DNA from: a virus
Direction: 5' to 3' (one strand)
DNA length: 50,215 nt
IMG/VR virus record: IMGVR_UViG_3300022890_000030
Coordinates: 1 to 50,215 of that record
Shown piece by piece: positions 28,419-38,252 of the stretch. The translations under genes were made by a program, and so were the position numbers. The notes beneath the pieces were generated by a model, which saw only the letters and a list, made by a program, of their open reading frames with translations, ran no database searches and had not been told where the DNA came from. The stretch's first letter is position 1. Each line of letters opens with the position of its first letter.

Positions 28419-29897
28419 ATGGCAAAAAAAGAATACCTAGATTTTTCTGGACTTCTAAATTTAGGAGCAGGTGAATTCTTGAAACCTAAAAATGAACTTA
28501 GTGCATGTAAAAATATTTACTGTGAAAAATTAGGGCCATTGAAAAAAGTTCCTGGATATGATAAGGCTTCTAGTTCTCAGGTTATAAATGCCAAGGATGT
28601 AAATAGTCTTCATTATTATCATAGACCTTCCACTAAGATTGATTATTTAATAGCAGGATCTGATTCCAGTACTGCTTATACTTTAAAATACATTTCCCCC
28701 AATGCTGGTACTCCGGTAACTTCATGGACTGCTTTAACTGGTATAAGTACTACTTATGCTGCAAAGGCGGGGGCACAACCATCAATGGTCAATTATTTGG
28801 ACAAGACTTTTGTTGTTGGTTATAAAAGTTCTGATAGTTCATTTTTAACAAATGCCACAGTATCAGGAGCAACTTTTTCAGCAGCTGATACTGATTTATC
28901 AAGTATGCCACAAGGTAAATTTATTGTTAGGTATAGAGATCTTTTATATGTCTTGCATGCCTATGAATCTGCCACATTGTATCCGAGCAGAGCGTACTTC
29001 TGTGGTGAGCCTACCGCAGGAGCCATCACGTGGACCGTAGCGACTGATTTTATCGAATTTGGATATGATGACGGTGATGAGATTACAGGCGCTGTAGCGG
29101 CCTCTGATCGCCTCATAGTGTTTAAGCATTTCTCCATGTGGAAGTACGATGAATCAACTAGAGAACAAATAGCTGATGTTGGTTGTGATTCATTTAGATC
29201 CATTGTAAATATTTATGGTACTATTTATTGGTTCAATCGTGATGGTATTTGGAGATGGACTGGTGGTCAACCACAAATGATTTCTAATAAAATTGAACCT
29301 TTTATAAATGCTATTACTCAGACTTCACTAAAAGATGTAGTAGCTATTCAACATGCTCATGAATATCGTGTTTTTATTGGTACTATGACCATTGAAGGTA
29401 TCACTTATACCAACGCTTGGCTTTGTTTTGATGTTAGAAGAGAAAAATGGTATGTTCGTTGTAGTTATGATATTGCTAAATCAGCCACTAATTTTGTAGT
29501 TAGTGGTAAAAAGAGAGCCTATTTTGGTGACGATGATGGTTATGTTCGTAAATTTGCTACAGCCGTTGATGAAATTTATGATGATGATGGAGAAGAAATA
29601 GATAGTTTCTTTATAACAAATACTTTGGATGATGGTGATGCTTCTACTGTGAAGCAAAATACGCACATGACTGTTCATAATAGAAATTGTCAAGGTATGA
29701 AAATGGCGATTGAAGTAGATAACAAAGGAGTATTCAGTGAAGATCGTAAACAAATCGTTAAAAAAAATGTACAAGATTTTGATATTAGTGCTTCCGGGAA
29801 TAAATTCAGATATAAGTTTTATGAAAAGTCTGATCAAAAATCTTGGGAGTTTGATGGTTTTGTGATAGAGACAGACTTAAAAGAAGAACTAACATAA
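28419..29897 (+). CDS. tail nozzle / packaged-DNA stabilisation protein (gp10-like)
   Basis: 492 residues. The start with NIYCEKLGPLKKVPGYDKAS, then a run of beta-blade repeats (VNYLDKTFVVGY; GYDDGDEITGAVAASDRLIV; FNRDGIWRWTGGQPQMI; KRAYFGDDDGYVRKF), matches the beta-propeller nozzle protein of P22 (gp10) and T7 (gp12) that closes the tail channel. The end is beta-rich. It lies directly after the adaptor gene, the usual order. Confidence 0.7.
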   Translation: MAKKEYLDFSGLLNLGAGEFLKPKNELSACKNIYCEKLGPLKKVPGYDKASSSQVINAKDVNSLHYYHRPSTKIDYLIAGSDSSTAYTLKYISPNAGTPVTSWTALTGISTTYAAKAGAQPSMVNYLDKTFVVGYKSSDSSFLTNATVSGATFSAADTDLSSMPQGKFIVRYRDLLYVLHAYESATLYPSRAYFCGEPTAGAITWTVATDFIEFGYDDGDEITGAVAASDRLIVFKHFSMWKYDESTREQIADVGCDSFRSIVNIYGTIYWFNRDGIWRWTGGQPQMISNKIEPFINAITQTSLKDVVAIQHAHEYRVFIGTMTIEGITYTNAWLCFDVRREKWYVRCSYDIAKSATNFVVSGKKRAYFGDDDGYVRKFATAVDEIYDDDGEEIDSFFITNTLDDGDASTVKQNTHMTVHNRNCQGMKMAIEVDNKGVFSEDRKQIVKKNVQDFDISASGNKFRYKFYEKSDQKSWEFDGFVIETDLKEELT

Positions 29898-29898
29898 T

Positions 29899-32800
29899 AT
29901 GGGAATAAGAACAGTTTATACAGACTTAGGTTTTGATAATTATCTTTCGATAAATTCATTAATACCTAATATAAGTGAAGGTATAAATAATGCTAATGCA
30001 GGTGCTATTTTTGGGTCTAGTTCTATTCCTTTTACTGCTACAAACATGGGGCTTTTGTTTGAAAATCAAGACATGCAAACTGATAATTTTGCTACGGGAT
30101 CTGCTGGTTGGCAAATAAAAGGAGATGGTTCTGTTGAATTTAATGATGGTACTTTTAGAGGAGCTGTAGTTGCTGGAGCTATTCACATTCCCGACGAGGA
30201 CACAACAGCTAATAGTTTTCATGTAAATTCTACTGGTAATATGTGGCTTGGGTGTACTGAAAGTAGTTTTAATAGTTCGTCTCAAAATGCTGCTGTTTAT
30301 TTTTCAAGTTCTGGTACTGGTTATACGAGAAAAAATCTTCAAGTTGGAGTTACCACCAGTAATCACGTGGATATTGATGGTGTTAACGCTAGAATTAGAA
30401 CAAGTAATTATTCTACTGGTAGAAGTGGTTTTAGTATAGATCCTAATTTTGCTGAATTTGGTAATGTTGTTGTTCGAGGTGAAATTCAATCAAGTGTATT
30501 TAGTTATTTACAAAAATCAGTAACTGCTGGTACACAAATTATATCTAAGACTGGTGGTAAACTTCATGGTAATGTTTACTCAATTGCCTCGCCTACGTTA
30601 TTTGATGTCTCTGTTGATGATTCTCCGAGTGGTCTTCCATCTATATTCTCTGTTGGCGATATTATTTTATTGTCTAATGAGGCTGGTGCTGAAAATTATG
30701 TTGAAGTTAAAACAGCAAGAGATAGAGGGTCTTACTATGAATATGAATGTGAATTAAAATCTGGTACTGCTGGATTATTATTTAGGGTTGGATATGCCGC
30801 GATTAATTTAGGACAATCAGGGGATGGTTGGTTAGAGATGACATCTGATCAAATAAATGCACCTTATTATAATATTCAAACACACAGTGGGCAGCCATGG
30901 ACAGATTCTATTGAGAGGTTAAGGTTTGGAAATCTTAATGGCTATTTAGATTATGTAGCTGATATTTATGGTTTTGCTGTTGGTAGTTCTGCAGGGACTG
31001 CTGCAAATATAACAATTGATCCTACAAATGGTATTAGAATTAGATCAGGTACTACTGATAAAATTACTTTAGACCAAGCAGGTAATGCTACTTTTGTTGG
31101 TTCTGTTGAAGCAGGTTCACTTCATATTCCTGATTCAGATACTACAGCTGATAGTTTCCATGCTGATTCTATTGGTAATACTTGGTGGGGTTGTACTCAA
31201 ACTAATTTTACAAATGATAATGATAATGCTAATGCTTTTATTTTAAAAACTGGGGTTGCTAAATTTCAAAATGTTACAGTATCTGGCCTACAGTCAGGTT
31301 CAGATTTAGATGGACAATATTTAACAGATGGAACAGTAATAGGTGCTAAAGTAACAGTAGGAGTAAAGAACTGGAATCAAACTTGTGTTTTTTCTGCAAC
31401 AGATGCCGACACTGTAAGTTGGGGTGTTGGTTACTTTTACCCCACTGGTGGTTCAGCACATAATATGGTGGCAGGAAATACAGGGGATATTAGTGCTACT
31501 ACATATATTTATTATGATGGAACAGCTATTTATAAAACAACAACAAGTTTTACAACAGCAGTAGGAGACACAAAGTCTATTGTAGCGGTAGCAAAACCTG
31601 GGACAACAGAAGCAACTTTCCAAGTATTTGGTGGTATTGGAGGTATTATGATATCAGCACAAGATTCTATTGAAAGTGCTTCTATCACTTCAACAGAGAT
31701 AGCAAATGCAACTATCACAGGAGCAAACATAGCAAGTGCTACCATTGAGGGTGGAAATATTAACTCAGCAACTATCACTGGTGCTAATATCGCTAATGCA
31801 ACTATAACTGGGACTCAGATTGATTCAGCAACTATCACTGGTGCTAATATCGCTTCTTTAACAATTACAGCGGCAAATATTGCTAATACCACAATAACTG
31901 GCGGAAAGATAGACAGTGCAACAATAACAGGTTCAAATATCGCTAGTGCTACTATTACAGCAGGGAACACACAAGGTTTTGCAAAGAGTTGGAATTTTAC
32001 AGGTACTTTTTCTGCAACAGACGATGATACAGTAGCTTGGACTTCAGGAACATTTACAATTTCAGGTAATGATTCTTATTCCATAGTAGCAGGAAATACA
32101 GGTAACATGTCAGCTAGGAATTGGATTTATTGGGATAGTTCTTCGTCTAGTACAACTTTTCAAACAACTACAACAAACACAACTCCTGTCAGCTCAAGTA
32201 ATAAATTACTTATTGCAACTGCTATTAACTCTACTAACGAAGCTAATTTTGAGGTATTTAGCGGTGCAGGTGGACTAAAAACAGCAGGTGGTAGTATAGA
32301 AAACGCCACTATTACAGCCACACAAATTACCGCTGCGACTATAACATCTACTGAGATTGCGAATGCTACTATTACAGGAACAAATATTGCCCTAGCTACT
32401 ATTTCAGCTACTAATATAACCGCAGCTACTATTACAAGTACAGAGATTGCTAGTGCAACTATAATAGCGTCTAATATAGCAAACGCTACGATTACAAGCA
32501 TACAGATAGCCAACGCAACCATTACAGGGGCTAAAATAGACTCAGCGACTATTACAAGTGGTAATATAGCGTCAGGCACTATTACAGGTGGTAATATTGA
32601 CTCAGGAACTATTGAATCAGGAAATATCGCTAATCAAACAATACAAGCTGGAAACATAGTAAATTTAACAATCACCGCTGCACAAATTGCGAATCTTACA
32701 ATTACTGGTGGTGCTAGTGGAAAGATTGCAGGAAATACAATTTCAGAAGATAATATTGTAGCTAATACTATCACAGCCTCTTCAATAGCTGCTAACACTT

Positions 32801-34668
32801 TGACTGCTAATGAAATCGCTGCTAATACGATTACTGCTAACGAAATTACAGCTAATACAATAACAGCAAACGAGATAGCGGCTAATACTATTACTGCTTC
32901 TGAGATTTCTTCTGGTACTATAACAACTACAGAGCTTAACTTTACTCCTGTTCAAGATACAAATGTTGTAGCTTCAATCAATGCTTCTGCTGAAGGAATT
33001 ACTATTGACGCTGATAACTTAACTATAAGTGCTGCAACTACATTTACTTCTGGTTATGACCCAATTTTAAAAACAAATACTTTTGCTCAAGATGGTATAC
33101 CAACATCTATTGCGGTTGGTGATTTATGGACAGACACTAATGATAAAAACAAACTTTACAGAGCTGGTGCTATTGGTGCTACTACTATAGCTGTAGGAGA
33201 ATGGGAGCTTGTAAGAGATACAGACATAGCACAAGCCCTCTCAGACGCTTCTGACGCTATCACAGACGCTGCTACAGCTCAAGGGACAGCAGATGGCAAA
33301 GTAACTACCTTTTATGACGCTTCAGAGCCAACAGCCGAAGGTGTAGGTGATTTATGGGTTGATACAGATAATGGAAATAAGTTATATCGTTGGTCTGGTT
33401 CTGCTTGGGTTGAAATACAAGATGATGGTATTGCTACAGCTATAAGTGACGCTGGGACAGCTCAAGCTACAGCTGACGGAAAGATAGTAACATTTTACCA
33501 AACTGGAATACCTACTTCTACCTCTGCTGGTGATTTGTGGGTAGACACAGATGATAATAATAAACTTTATAGGGCTACTGGAATAGGTGATACAACTATT
33601 GGAGTTGGTGATTGGGTAGCTGTACCAGATGAAAACAAACTTAACTTACTTGGTGGTTCTTACGATAGTGCTTCAAGTGGTGCTAGGGTTCGTATCTTCC
33701 CAGACGCTAATACAGGTATTCAAGTAATAGATAATGCTTCTAATGATGTATTTAAAACTGTTGTAGGTGGTACTGATGTAGGTGATGTTGTAATGGGTTC
33801 TGAAAGTGTAGGTCAATTTGCTAAGTGGGATAAATCTGAATCTAACCTTATAATTGCTGGTAATGTTCAAACATTATCTTTTCAAACAGCAGGAGAAAAC
33901 CTAACAGCAGGAAATAGCATACAAATTGGTGGTAATTATGCTCCTATTTCTAGCGGAGACACCTATGTTTCTAGCGGAGACCCAACAAGTAATTTTGGTT
34001 CTGCAACAACTATGACTTGTAATACTACTAATAGTAGTTTTGGTTTAATGATATTTGACTTAAGTTCTTTTACAAATATTGGGGATAATATTACAAGTGC
34101 TGTTCTAAGTTATTATCTAAATAACCAAGGTAATACAAATACAATGACATTCAGACAAATTACATCAACTTGGGCAGAAGGAACAGTAACTTATAATACT
34201 AAACCAACTTGGGACTCAACTGCTTTTTATACATCAGGGTCTTTAACTGGTGTAAGTTATCAAACAGCTGATATAACTACTCAAGTAAAAAACTGGATTG
34301 ATGGAACTTGGACTAATTATGGATTTGAAATACAGAATACAGCTTTTGCAGTTTCTATTGATACAAAAGAAGGAACAAATAAACCATATCTAACAATTAC
34401 CTTTGCTTCTGGTAAAGTATATAAAGCAACTGCAATTACTTCTAATTCTGCTGGTAAATGGTTAGGTTTTTGTACAACAACCACTTCTGCTGGAAGCCAA
34501 GTACCAATTCAATTATCTGCTAATTATTTAGGACTAACTGGTCTTACTCCTGAAGTCCCTTATTATCAAAGTGATACTCGTGGTGCAATTTCAACAAGTG
34601 CAGGAACTGTAAGCAAGAAGATTGGTTTGTCAATAACAGCAACGGAACTCTTAATCTTAAATTCTTAA
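29899..34668 (+). CDS. giant tail fibre with repeat shaft and DNRLRE-like C-terminal domain
   Basis: 1589 residues. The N-terminal part (to about 560) is beta-structured with two DSIxNTWWG/MWLGC-like modules. About 590-1030 is a shaft of dozens of 9-12 residue repeats with consensus ATITxxxIAxATITGxxI, which would give a regular beta-solenoid or trimeric helix. Three copies of a module (PTxxxxGDLWVDTxxxNKLYR) follow. Near the end, YVSSGDPTSNFGSATTM and TYNTKPTWDSTAFYTSGSL, then WIDGTWTNYGFEI match DNRLRE domains that bind surface sugars. It likely forms the receptor-binding fibre. DNA of the repeat region is prone to slippage. Confidence 0.75.
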   Translation: MGIRTVYTDLGFDNYLSINSLIPNISEGINNANAGAIFGSSSIPFTATNMGLLFENQDMQTDNFATGSAGWQIKGDGSVEFNDGTFRGAVVAGAIHIPDEDTTANSFHVNSTGNMWLGCTESSFNSSSQNAAVYFSSSGTGYTRKNLQVGVTTSNHVDIDGVNARIRTSNYSTGRSGFSIDPNFAEFGNVVVRGEIQSSVFSYLQKSVTAGTQIISKTGGKLHGNVYSIASPTLFDVSVDDSPSGLPSIFSVGDIILLSNEAGAENYVEVKTARDRGSYYEYECELKSGTAGLLFRVGYAAINLGQSGDGWLEMTSDQINAPYYNIQTHSGQPWTDSIERLRFGNLNGYLDYVADIYGFAVGSSAGTAANITIDPTNGIRIRSGTTDKITLDQAGNATFVGSVEAGSLHIPDSDTTADSFHADSIGNTWWGCTQTNFTNDNDNANAFILKTGVAKFQNVTVSGLQSGSDLDGQYLTDGTVIGAKVTVGVKNWNQTCVFSATDADTVSWGVGYFYPTGGSAHNMVAGNTGDISATTYIYYDGTAIYKTTTSFTTAVGDTKSIVAVAKPGTTEATFQVFGGIGGIMISAQDSIESASITSTEIANATITGANIASATIEGGNINSATITGANIANATITGTQIDSATITGANIASLTITAANIANTTITGGKIDSATITGSNIASATITAGNTQGFAKSWNFTGTFSATDDDTVAWTSGTFTISGNDSYSIVAGNTGNMSARNWIYWDSSSSSTTFQTTTTNTTPVSSSNKLLIATAINSTNEANFEVFSGAGGLKTAGGSIENATITATQITAATITSTEIANATITGTNIALATISATNITAATITSTEIASATIIASNIANATITSIQIANATITGAKIDSATITSGNIASGTITGGNIDSGTIESGNIANQTIQAGNIVNLTITAAQIANLTITGGASGKIAGNTISEDNIVANTITASSIAANTLTANEIAANTITANEITANTITANEIAANTITASEISSGTITTTELNFTPVQDTNVVASINASAEGITIDADNLTISAATTFTSGYDPILKTNTFAQDGIPTSIAVGDLWTDTNDKNKLYRAGAIGATTIAVGEWELVRDTDIAQALSDASDAITDAATAQGTADGKVTTFYDASEPTAEGVGDLWVDTDNGNKLYRWSGSAWVEIQDDGIATAISDAGTAQATADGKIVTFYQTGIPTSTSAGDLWVDTDDNNKLYRATGIGDTTIGVGDWVAVPDENKLNLLGGSYDSASSGARVRIFPDANTGIQVIDNASNDVFKTVVGGTDVGDVVMGSESVGQFAKWDKSESNLIIAGNVQTLSFQTAGENLTAGNSIQIGGNYAPISSGDTYVSSGDPTSNFGSATTMTCNTTNSSFGLMIFDLSSFTNIGDNITSAVLSYYLNNQGNTNTMTFRQITSTWAEGTVTYNTKPTWDSTAFYTSGSLTGVSYQTADITTQVKNWIDGTWTNYGFEIQNTAFAVSIDTKEGTNKPYLTITFASGKVYKATAITSNSAGKWLGFCTTTTSAGSQVPIQLSANYLGLTGLTPEVPYYQSDTRGAISTSAGTVSKKIGLSITATELLILNS

Positions 34669-34669
34669 T

Positions 34670-34801
34670 ATGAAAACTAAAAACAACTTTGATAAGATGG
34701 AAGATAAAATAGATAAGAAAAAGACTATTGAAAAAAGAATTGAAGCACTTGAAGAAATAATAAAAGAATTACTAATAATAATAAAAACACGAAACTTTTA
34801 A
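34670..34801 (+). CDS. small coiled-coil protein, 43 aa
   Basis: TATG start one base after the fibre stop. DKMEDKIDKKKTIEKRIEAL and EEIIKELLIIIK form one charged helix. It may be a fibre assembly factor; no family recognised. Confidence 0.5.
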   Translation: MKTKNNFDKMEDKIDKKKTIEKRIEALEEIIKELLIIIKTRNF

Positions 34802-34805
34802 AAAT

Positions 34806-36650
34806 ATGGCTCTAACACTAACCCCCGAACAAGAAAAATTACTAGCTTATCAATCTTTTGATATTAGTGGTGCTGAAAAGATATCACAATCCAAAGGTTT
34901 TAAGTCTAACTACTACGGTGGTGGTGGTCAATTTACTCAAATCCAAGAAGACCAGAAACAACTCAATCAGTCTCTACAAGATATTGCTGAATTAACTAAC
35001 CCAAAAAATACTTGGGGTTCTCAAAATCAATTAGATGAAGCGACTAGAATTGCGACACGAATGCAAGGAAGGATACAAGGCAATATATCCTCACTACCTG
35101 ATTATTTACAAGGTTCTTTATTACCAAATAAAGCTCCTGATACTTCACAATTTGATGCTTATAATTTTGGTGGTGGACAGTCTTTCGCTGACATCCGAGC
35201 AGGTGGAGACCCTAACGATATATTTATAATAGAAAAGAACGGAAAACAAAGAGAAGCATCTCGCTCACAATTAAGTGATAGTTTTGCTAAAGCAGGTTTT
35301 ACTATTGTAGGAGAAGCAGGAAGAAAAAAGACTTTCGCACCTACACAAGAAGAAACTCAAACACCTAACTTTATAGGTGGTCTTTCAGATGCTCAAAAAC
35401 AATCTATCACTAATCTAATGAGTTCTAGACCTTCAAGTCAATGGTCTGATACAGATATTAAGAACTGGAACTATGCTACTAATGGTCAAGCATTACCAAC
35501 AGGACAACCTACTACAACAGAGCAACCTACTACACAAACAGGATCAACTCAATATACTACAGAATTTGAAAGACTTTGGGCTAATTTAAACCCTACATTT
35601 GAAAAGAGTGAAGCTAATAAAGCTGCTACTTTTGAACAGTATCAAGAAATGGGATCTTCTGGCACCGTTGGATCAACCACTACCGATGAAACTCAAAATA
35701 ACAATATTAACTTCATTAGTGGTCTTACACAAGAACAAAAGAATAGTATTATAAATCTAACAACTAGACTTTCTAGTGATCAATGGTCACAGACAGATAT
35801 TGATAATTGGAATTATGCTACTAATAATCAAGCACTTCCTTCTGGTACTCCTCTTGTTCCTGCTGGTGCTGATGTAAATGATGGTGTAACACCTGATGAG
35901 ACAACACCACCTGATGAGACAACTGATCCTACTGATGAAACAACACCAGAAACTACTACAGGTTTAGATGATGCAGGGAAACAAGAGCTAAGAGATTATG
36001 TTAAAAACCAAAATTATCCAATAGAGTATCAGGCTATATTATTTGAAATGATAGACAGTGAAGATAATTATATTACTGGTAATACAATTTTAACAAAAGA
36101 TGATATTGGTAAAATAGTTACTGATGCCGCAGTAAGTGCTGAGCAAAATCTTTCACCTTATTATGAAAAGATAACAGGAAGAACAATGGATGATTTGAAA
36201 CAATCAATGGCTGATTTAAGAGGTTCTGCTGAAAGATACAAAGAACAAGAGACAATGAATTATAAAGATACCTTAGCAAAGACTAAACAAAATTTACGTT
36301 CTAGAGGTTTAACATTTTCTGGAACATCAAGAAAAACATTAGGTGCTGAGGGTGCTATAGAAGCAAAAGGTGTGGAAGGTGTATTACCAGCTGAAAGAAG
36401 ATTGGGGTATGAAGATTTAACTGCACAGTATCAACAGAAAGCTAGAGAACTTGGTACTCCAGCAGAAAGAACTTTAGGATCTGAAACAATACAAGGTGTG
36501 GATTTTGGTAAACTGTCTACTCCTTATGGACAAAGAGAATTATACACACCGACAGGAAATACTACTACGGGAGATTTGACGTTAGATAGATTGAAAGCAA
36601 TTAAAGATTATGAATCAGAATATTTAAGATCTTATAAACCCTTTATTTAA
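34806..36650 (+). CDS. putative ejection (internal virion) protein, 614 aa
   Basis: The N-terminal third is Gln/Ser-rich. A 43-residue module is duplicated: FIGGLSDAQKQSITNL ... NWNYATNGQALPTG and FISGLTQEQKNSIINL ... NWNYATNNQALPSG. An acidic Thr/Pro/Asp linker (DETTPPDETTDPTDET) and a helical C-terminus follow. Long, hydrophilic, helix-rich proteins after the fibre and before the CHAP protein fit podovirus ejection proteins that leave the head with DNA. No enzymatic motif. Confidence 0.55.
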   Translation: MALTLTPEQEKLLAYQSFDISGAEKISQSKGFKSNYYGGGGQFTQIQEDQKQLNQSLQDIAELTNPKNTWGSQNQLDEATRIATRMQGRIQGNISSLPDYLQGSLLPNKAPDTSQFDAYNFGGGQSFADIRAGGDPNDIFIIEKNGKQREASRSQLSDSFAKAGFTIVGEAGRKKTFAPTQEETQTPNFIGGLSDAQKQSITNLMSSRPSSQWSDTDIKNWNYATNGQALPTGQPTTTEQPTTQTGSTQYTTEFERLWANLNPTFEKSEANKAATFEQYQEMGSSGTVGSTTTDETQNNNINFISGLTQEQKNSIINLTTRLSSDQWSQTDIDNWNYATNNQALPSGTPLVPAGADVNDGVTPDETTPPDETTDPTDETTPETTTGLDDAGKQELRDYVKNQNYPIEYQAILFEMIDSEDNYITGNTILTKDDIGKIVTDAAVSAEQNLSPYYEKITGRTMDDLKQSMADLRGSAERYKEQETMNYKDTLAKTKQNLRSRGLTFSGTSRKTLGAEGAIEAKGVEGVLPAERRLGYEDLTAQYQQKARELGTPAERTLGSETIQGVDFGKLSTPYGQRELYTPTGNTTTGDLTLDRLKAIKDYESEYLRSYKPFI

Positions 36651-36655
36651 ATTAT

Positions 36656-38251
36656 ATGGTATTACGTTACACACCGCCTGCAGCCAATGAAGCCACCAAT
36701 CCTTGGGCAAGATATGCAACTCCAAAACAAGAACCTCTTCCTATGCAAAAAGGAGAATATGAGGCTCTTATTTCAAGGTACGTCGCTGGTGGTTATGATA
36801 AGGCTACGGCAGAAAAGAAGGTTCAAGAGATTACTTCTACTCGTCAGCCTTATGTTGATTCGAGTAAACCTGCGTATAGTACTCCAGCGAGATCTACTTA
36901 TACTTTACCCTCTACTCCAGCTAAAATTGAAGCTCCAGTTCCACCAGTTACTCCAACTTCACCAATAATAACTCGCGCAGAAGATGGAAGTCCTGCTGTT
37001 TTGACATCTCCATTAGATAAGTTAAAAAGTAGCACTGCGTTTTTAGATGCTGCAAAAGAAATTATTCAACGTAAACAAGGTTATAATAAAGATATTTCCA
37101 AATCAAGAGAATATTGGGAAGGCCAGGCTCGCAATACATTTGATTATGATGATCCAAGACTTCGTGAACTAAGTCCATCGCAGCAAGCTAATATGCGTCT
37201 TAATCAATATTCAACTGCTCAATCTTATTTGGGTGATCTTAGAACAGAAGAAGAATACCGCGGCGCTAGAGTCGATGATATGATAGATAGTTTGACTGAT
37301 TTTATAAAAGAATCAAAAGATGCTACCAAAGAAGATTTAGATAATGCTATTAAACAGCAAAAACTTATTAGTGATAAAAAGAAAAATGGAATACCTATTA
37401 CTGCTGAAGATTTAGGTTTCACTACAGAGGCTATCACAAGATTTGATGATGGGGCGACTGGTGGTCAATGTGGTACATTTACTCGCAGATTAGTCCCAAG
37501 TGTTCCACCTATGGGAGACACTATTGAAACCAAGAGAGCCATGATCGATAACTATGGAATTTCTGCAGAGGAATGGAGAACAAATCCTCAAGTTGGTGAT
37601 GTTTTAATATTTAAAACTAGGATGCCAGAAGGTCATGCGGCAGTTGTTAACGCTGTAAATTCCGATGGTACTGTCACTTTGACAGAAAGTAATTGGAAAG
37701 GAGACGAAAAAGTAACTAACAATAGAAAACTTGATTTGAATAATCCTAATATTTATGGTGCTTATAGAACATCTTTGCAAGCATCCGAAAGTAATTGGGA
37801 TAAGGCTTTATCAATATTAGCTAGTATTCCAGATGCAACAGAAAATGAAAAATATTTAGCTTTGGGTAAAGCAGATTTAAGTTTAAATGAAACTGAAAAG
37901 AAAGCTATAATTGAATCTACAATGTCTTCAAGTAAAAAAGTTACTGATACAGTAACTCAAATACAGAAAGAATTAGAAGGTGGTTATTCTACAAAAAATC
38001 AATATATTGTTTTTGAAGAAGCAATTGTACCTACTGAAGTTAATGGAAGAACAGTATATATAAAAGATAAATCAGGAGCATTAGAACCAAAACTTGATAC
38101 TAATAAAATTCCAGAAGAGATAAGAGAACAGGTTTTATTAGCTCTACAAGAAAATATTGATACTACAGATGAAGAAACAGTTGTAGAAATGAGCAAATTT
38201 GGTAAAATATATAAATCATTGCAAGAAAAATGGCAAAATTTACGTGAATAA
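36656..38251 (+). CDS. virion-associated CHAP peptidoglycan hydrolase
   Basis: 531 residues. The N-terminal 120 are Pro-rich; a helical stretch follows. A CHAP domain at about 265-385 has GGQCGTFTRRL (Cys272), GDVLIF, EGHAAVVNAVNSDG (His327) and TLTESNW, the Cys/His core of cysteine amidases or endopeptidases. The C-terminal 130 are helical. Such a protein in the ejection block would open a hole in the host cell wall during DNA entry. It is a second wall enzyme besides the M23 lysin. Start TATG. Confidence 0.75.
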   Translation: MVLRYTPPAANEATNPWARYATPKQEPLPMQKGEYEALISRYVAGGYDKATAEKKVQEITSTRQPYVDSSKPAYSTPARSTYTLPSTPAKIEAPVPPVTPTSPIITRAEDGSPAVLTSPLDKLKSSTAFLDAAKEIIQRKQGYNKDISKSREYWEGQARNTFDYDDPRLRELSPSQQANMRLNQYSTAQSYLGDLRTEEEYRGARVDDMIDSLTDFIKESKDATKEDLDNAIKQQKLISDKKKNGIPITAEDLGFTTEAITRFDDGATGGQCGTFTRRLVPSVPPMGDTIETKRAMIDNYGISAEEWRTNPQVGDVLIFKTRMPEGHAAVVNAVNSDGTVTLTESNWKGDEKVTNNRKLDLNNPNIYGAYRTSLQASESNWDKALSILASIPDATENEKYLALGKADLSLNETEKKAIIESTMSSSKKVTDTVTQIQKELEGGYSTKNQYIVFEEAIVPTEVNGRTVYIKDKSGALEPKLDTNKIPEEIREQVLLALQENIDTTDEETVVEMSKFGKIYKSLQEKWQNLRE

Positions 38252-38252
38252 T

